NCBI GenBank assembly: GCA_030248195.1
Contig: JASAND010006820.1
Location: 1 to 64,000, forward strand
Reading direction: 5' to 3'
Length of the DNA: 64,000 nt
Source of the DNA: Trissonchulus latispiculum
Lineage: Eukaryota; Nematoda; Enoplea; Enoplida; Ironidae
Below, in pieces: positions 62,095 through 64,000 of this stretch (position 1 is the first letter of the stretch; every line of letters starts with the position of its first letter). The notes below the pieces were generated by a model that was not told the DNA's origin, searched no databases, and saw only the letters and a list, made by a program, of their open reading frames with translations. The translations under genes and the position numbers were made by a program.

Positions 62095-62176
62095 ATGGCT
62101 TCGATAAGTGGGGCTCAGCGAAGTTACAGATCTAGTTCGTCTGACGATAGTGAAGCGGAAGATGATATTGCCAATG
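62095..62176 (+). CDS. Possible first coding exon of a host gene (hypothetical)
   Basis: From ATG 62095 the frame encodes about 27 residues, MASISGAQRSYR followed by a Ser/Asp/Glu-rich acidic run (SSSSDDSEAEDD), and reaches ATG followed by GTAGGA, a plausible splice donor at 62177. An in-frame upstream ATG at 62071 exists. The frame closes about 28 codons after the donor. The acidic serine-rich start is common in nuclear proteins but not diagnostic. The last 13 exon bases and the donor are included in the 124-bp tandem triplication that follows. Confidence 0.3.
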
Positions 62177-62535
62177 GTAGGAATTTTATTGAATTCTCTT
62201 TGAGTGTGTTTAATATAAATAACTTCGAATCCTTCTGGGGAAGCTTGTGGCAGGACTAGAAGCTAGGACTTTCAGTGGATGTTTGCCGATATTGCCAATG
62301 GTAGGAATTTTATTGAATTATCTTTAAGTGTGTTTAATATAAATAACTTCGAATCCTTCTGGGGAAGCTTGTGGCAGGACTAGAAGCTAGGACTTTCAGT
62401 GGATGTTTGCCGATATTGCCAATGGTAGGAATTTTATTGAATTATCTTTAAGTGTGTTTAATATAAATAACTTCGAATCCTTCTGGGGAAGCTTGTGGCA
62501 GGACTAGAAGCTAGGACTTTCAGTGGATGTTTGCC
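62164..62535. repeat. Three tandem copies of a 124-bp unit
   Basis: GATATTGCCAATGGTAGG begins at 62164, 62288 and 62412. The copies differ by only a few bases. Each carries a copy of the candidate splice donor (AATG|GTAGGA). Confidence 0.93.
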
Positions 62536-62614
62536 TGATATGACTCCATAAATTAATACAAATTGCTATATTTCTCTGCATGGCATAGTCAGAGAGGTTT
62601 TACGTTCAGCACTA

Positions 62615-62676
62615 CTGACCCACCGGTGGGTCAGTCCGATTTCTACTGACAGACTGCTGACCCACCGGTGGGTCAG
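62615..62676. repeat. Two identical 20-bp perfect palindromes
   Basis: CTGACCCACCGGTGGGTCAG occurs at 62615-62634 and 62657-62676, 42 bp start to start. Each is a perfect inverted repeat. This could be a dimeric protein-binding site or the remnant of a terminal-repeat element. Confidence 0.8.
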
Positions 62677-62892
62677 GTTAACATGTAGTTTACAGAGAAG
62701 AAAAATTTTTCAGTCTGCGAAGCAAAACATGCATGCTGCTTTTAGTGTACAGGAAAGGCAAACTTTCGCGACATTGTACCATAGGAAGGCATTATGCCTG
62801 CATTATTTATAATTTGTTTGTGACTGTGTATATACTAAAATAGTATTAGTCTATGAAGTAATTAACCAAAAATAGTATTAGTGGTGAACGAG

Positions 62893-63510
62893 TTGGGTCT
62901 CTTGCGCAATTCCCCCCAGCCCTAACTTTTGATTTTTTTGACCAACAACTTTGAAATTTTGTATGGGTGCATAGTATAGGCTGATCAATTCAAAAATGCA
63001 AAAATTTTAAAATTTAAAAAATTTTAAAAAATTTTGAATTTTATTTTGGTAAGGGGGGACCAAGGGGAACCGAAACATTTTTTGAATAAAAATTTGCTGA
63101 AAACGTGCATACAGAGGTTTTCAGGGGCGCTGAGCACGAATCCGAAATCCGTTTTTCGACAAATCTTTTCGTTAGCTCAGGATAAACTTACATCTTAAGC
63201 TTATAACTTTAGCTTATTTTAAGCTAACGAAAAGCTTTATCGAAAAACGGATTTCGAATTCGTGCTCAGGACCCCTGAAAACCCCTGTATACACGTTTTC
63301 AGCAAATGTTTTTTCAAAAAATGTTTCGGTTCCCCTTGGTTCCCCCTTACCAAAATAAAATTTAAAATTTTTAAAAATTTTTTTAAATTTTTAAAATTTT
63401 TGCATTTTTGAATTCATCAGCCTCTTGTATGCACCCATACAAAATTTCAAAGTTATTGGTCAAAAAAAATCAAAAGTTATGGCTGGGGGGGAATTGCGCA
63501 AGAGACCCAA
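62893..63510. mobile_element. 618-bp near-perfect palindrome (fold-back/MITE-like)
   Basis: TTGGGTCTCTTGCGCAATTC at the left is the complement of the right end, and the complementarity continues to a centre near 63205 (CGTTAGCT...AGCTAACG). No target-site duplication could be identified, so it is called mobile only by its form. No coding capacity. Confidence 0.6.
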
Positions 63511-63584
63511 CGTGTTAATTAAATCTGTCGGGCGATGTTGCAGCACAGATAGAGCCGAGATGGCTGTCCTTTTTGCACAACCAG

Positions 63585-63650
63585 GCAGGACCTCAGTAGT
63601 ATAGTGTGCACGTTTCATGCCTCAATCCGGGATTGGATTTCCCCCGGGTT
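63585..63650 (+). tRNA. Weak tRNA-like sequence, possible SINE head
   Basis: CCTCAGTAGTATAGTGTGC resembles an A box of Asp/Gly-type tRNAs, and GGATTGGATTTCCCC is a poor B box. The cloverleaf is not convincing. If real it is a SINE remnant rather than a tRNA. Confidence 0.2.
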
Positions 63651-63724
63651 ATTACGTCATCCCTGTGTCAATATCTGCTAGTTTTCCTCCTACTCTTGGT
63701 TTTTGTACTGCATGACCACTGGGG

Positions 63725-63925
63725 AAAATAAACACCCAGCATATACCCCCTGTACCTCCAGTACCACTGTATCCCCAGTACCCCCTGTACCCCCAGTAAC
63801 CCCCTGTCGAACATCCTGTTTATACCCCCAGTACTTCCTGCCATACTCCTAGTATTACACCCAGTTCCTGCCCTTACCAACCACACACCTTGACAACACC
63901 CAGTATATACCCCCAGTTCCAAAAG
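63725..63925. repeat. Irregular CCCCCAGTA/CCCCCTGTA repeats
   Basis: Short imperfect repeats of TACCCCCAGTAC type run through about 200 bp. A minus-strand frame of 86 codons across them is a compositional by-product. The remaining sequence to 64000 shows nothing else. Confidence 0.5.
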
Positions 63926-64000
63926 CATTCACACCCTCTCCAAGCTTCCTCATCACCGTCCCTCTGAGTTCTTCCCCCGGGGCTTGGGACCCGGCGTCGG

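Overview
The window is nuclear DNA of a multicellular eukaryote, almost certainly an invertebrate animal. It is AT-rich, has no bacterial-style gene packing, and is filled with animal-type transposable elements: a Ty3/Gypsy LTR element, a CR1-like LINE, a Penelope-like element, SINE-like inserts, hAT-like and other MITEs, long fold-back elements and minisatellites. The species cannot be named from the sequence. No complete, recognisable host gene was found. A few short candidate exons are listed at low confidence.

Left part (1-19,100): mostly non-coding. It holds a 671-bp fold-back element (2386-3056), two candidate small secreted-protein genes (4573-4860 and 5893-7781), a SINE-like insert (5567-5806), a 430-bp MITE (6158-6587), a 275-bp direct repeat, a 290-bp inverted-repeat element (10572-10863) and a frameshifted zinc-finger-like pseudogene (15699-17170).

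Centre (19,107-41,286): a giant 22.2-kb LTR retrotransposon, the main content of the window. It has two LTRs of about 586 bp, a primer-binding site, one uninterrupted 2948-codon Gag-Pol frame (disordered N-terminus, capsid-like region, CCHC knuckle, protease, reverse transcriptase, RNase H, integrase), and six further intact same-strand ORFs between pol and the 3' LTR. Two of these (29048, 29805) are clear tandem paralogues and a third (30577) shares their core motif. Another pair (31318, 32609) shares a C-terminal Cys/His motif. The last (33602-38359, 1585 aa) ends in a NADAR (YbiA/DUF1768) domain, a family of ADP-ribose/N-glycoside-processing enzymes. Every spacer before an accessory ORF contains a 3'-splice-site-like sequence 100-165 nt before the next ATG, which suggests separate spliced mRNAs. 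The two LTRs are nearly identical at both ends but very different in the middle, and no target-site duplication flanks the element. The element may therefore be a recombinant.

Right part (41,287-64,000): a repeat graveyard. It holds diverged 186-bp tandem repeats (42185-42920), a cluster of G/C-rich MITEs with CATAGGT termini and 8-bp target duplications (44669-46112), a decayed Penelope-like element (46860-48620, minus), a 5'-truncated CR1-like LINE with intact RT (50806-52690, minus), a second fold-back element interrupted by a SINE (53362-54324), hAT-like elements (56244-57231, 57386-57708) with a tRNA-like SINE head between them, and a minisatellite (58330-61795) broken by a MITE and a third fold-back copy. 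These are followed by a 124-bp triplication and a 618-bp palindrome.
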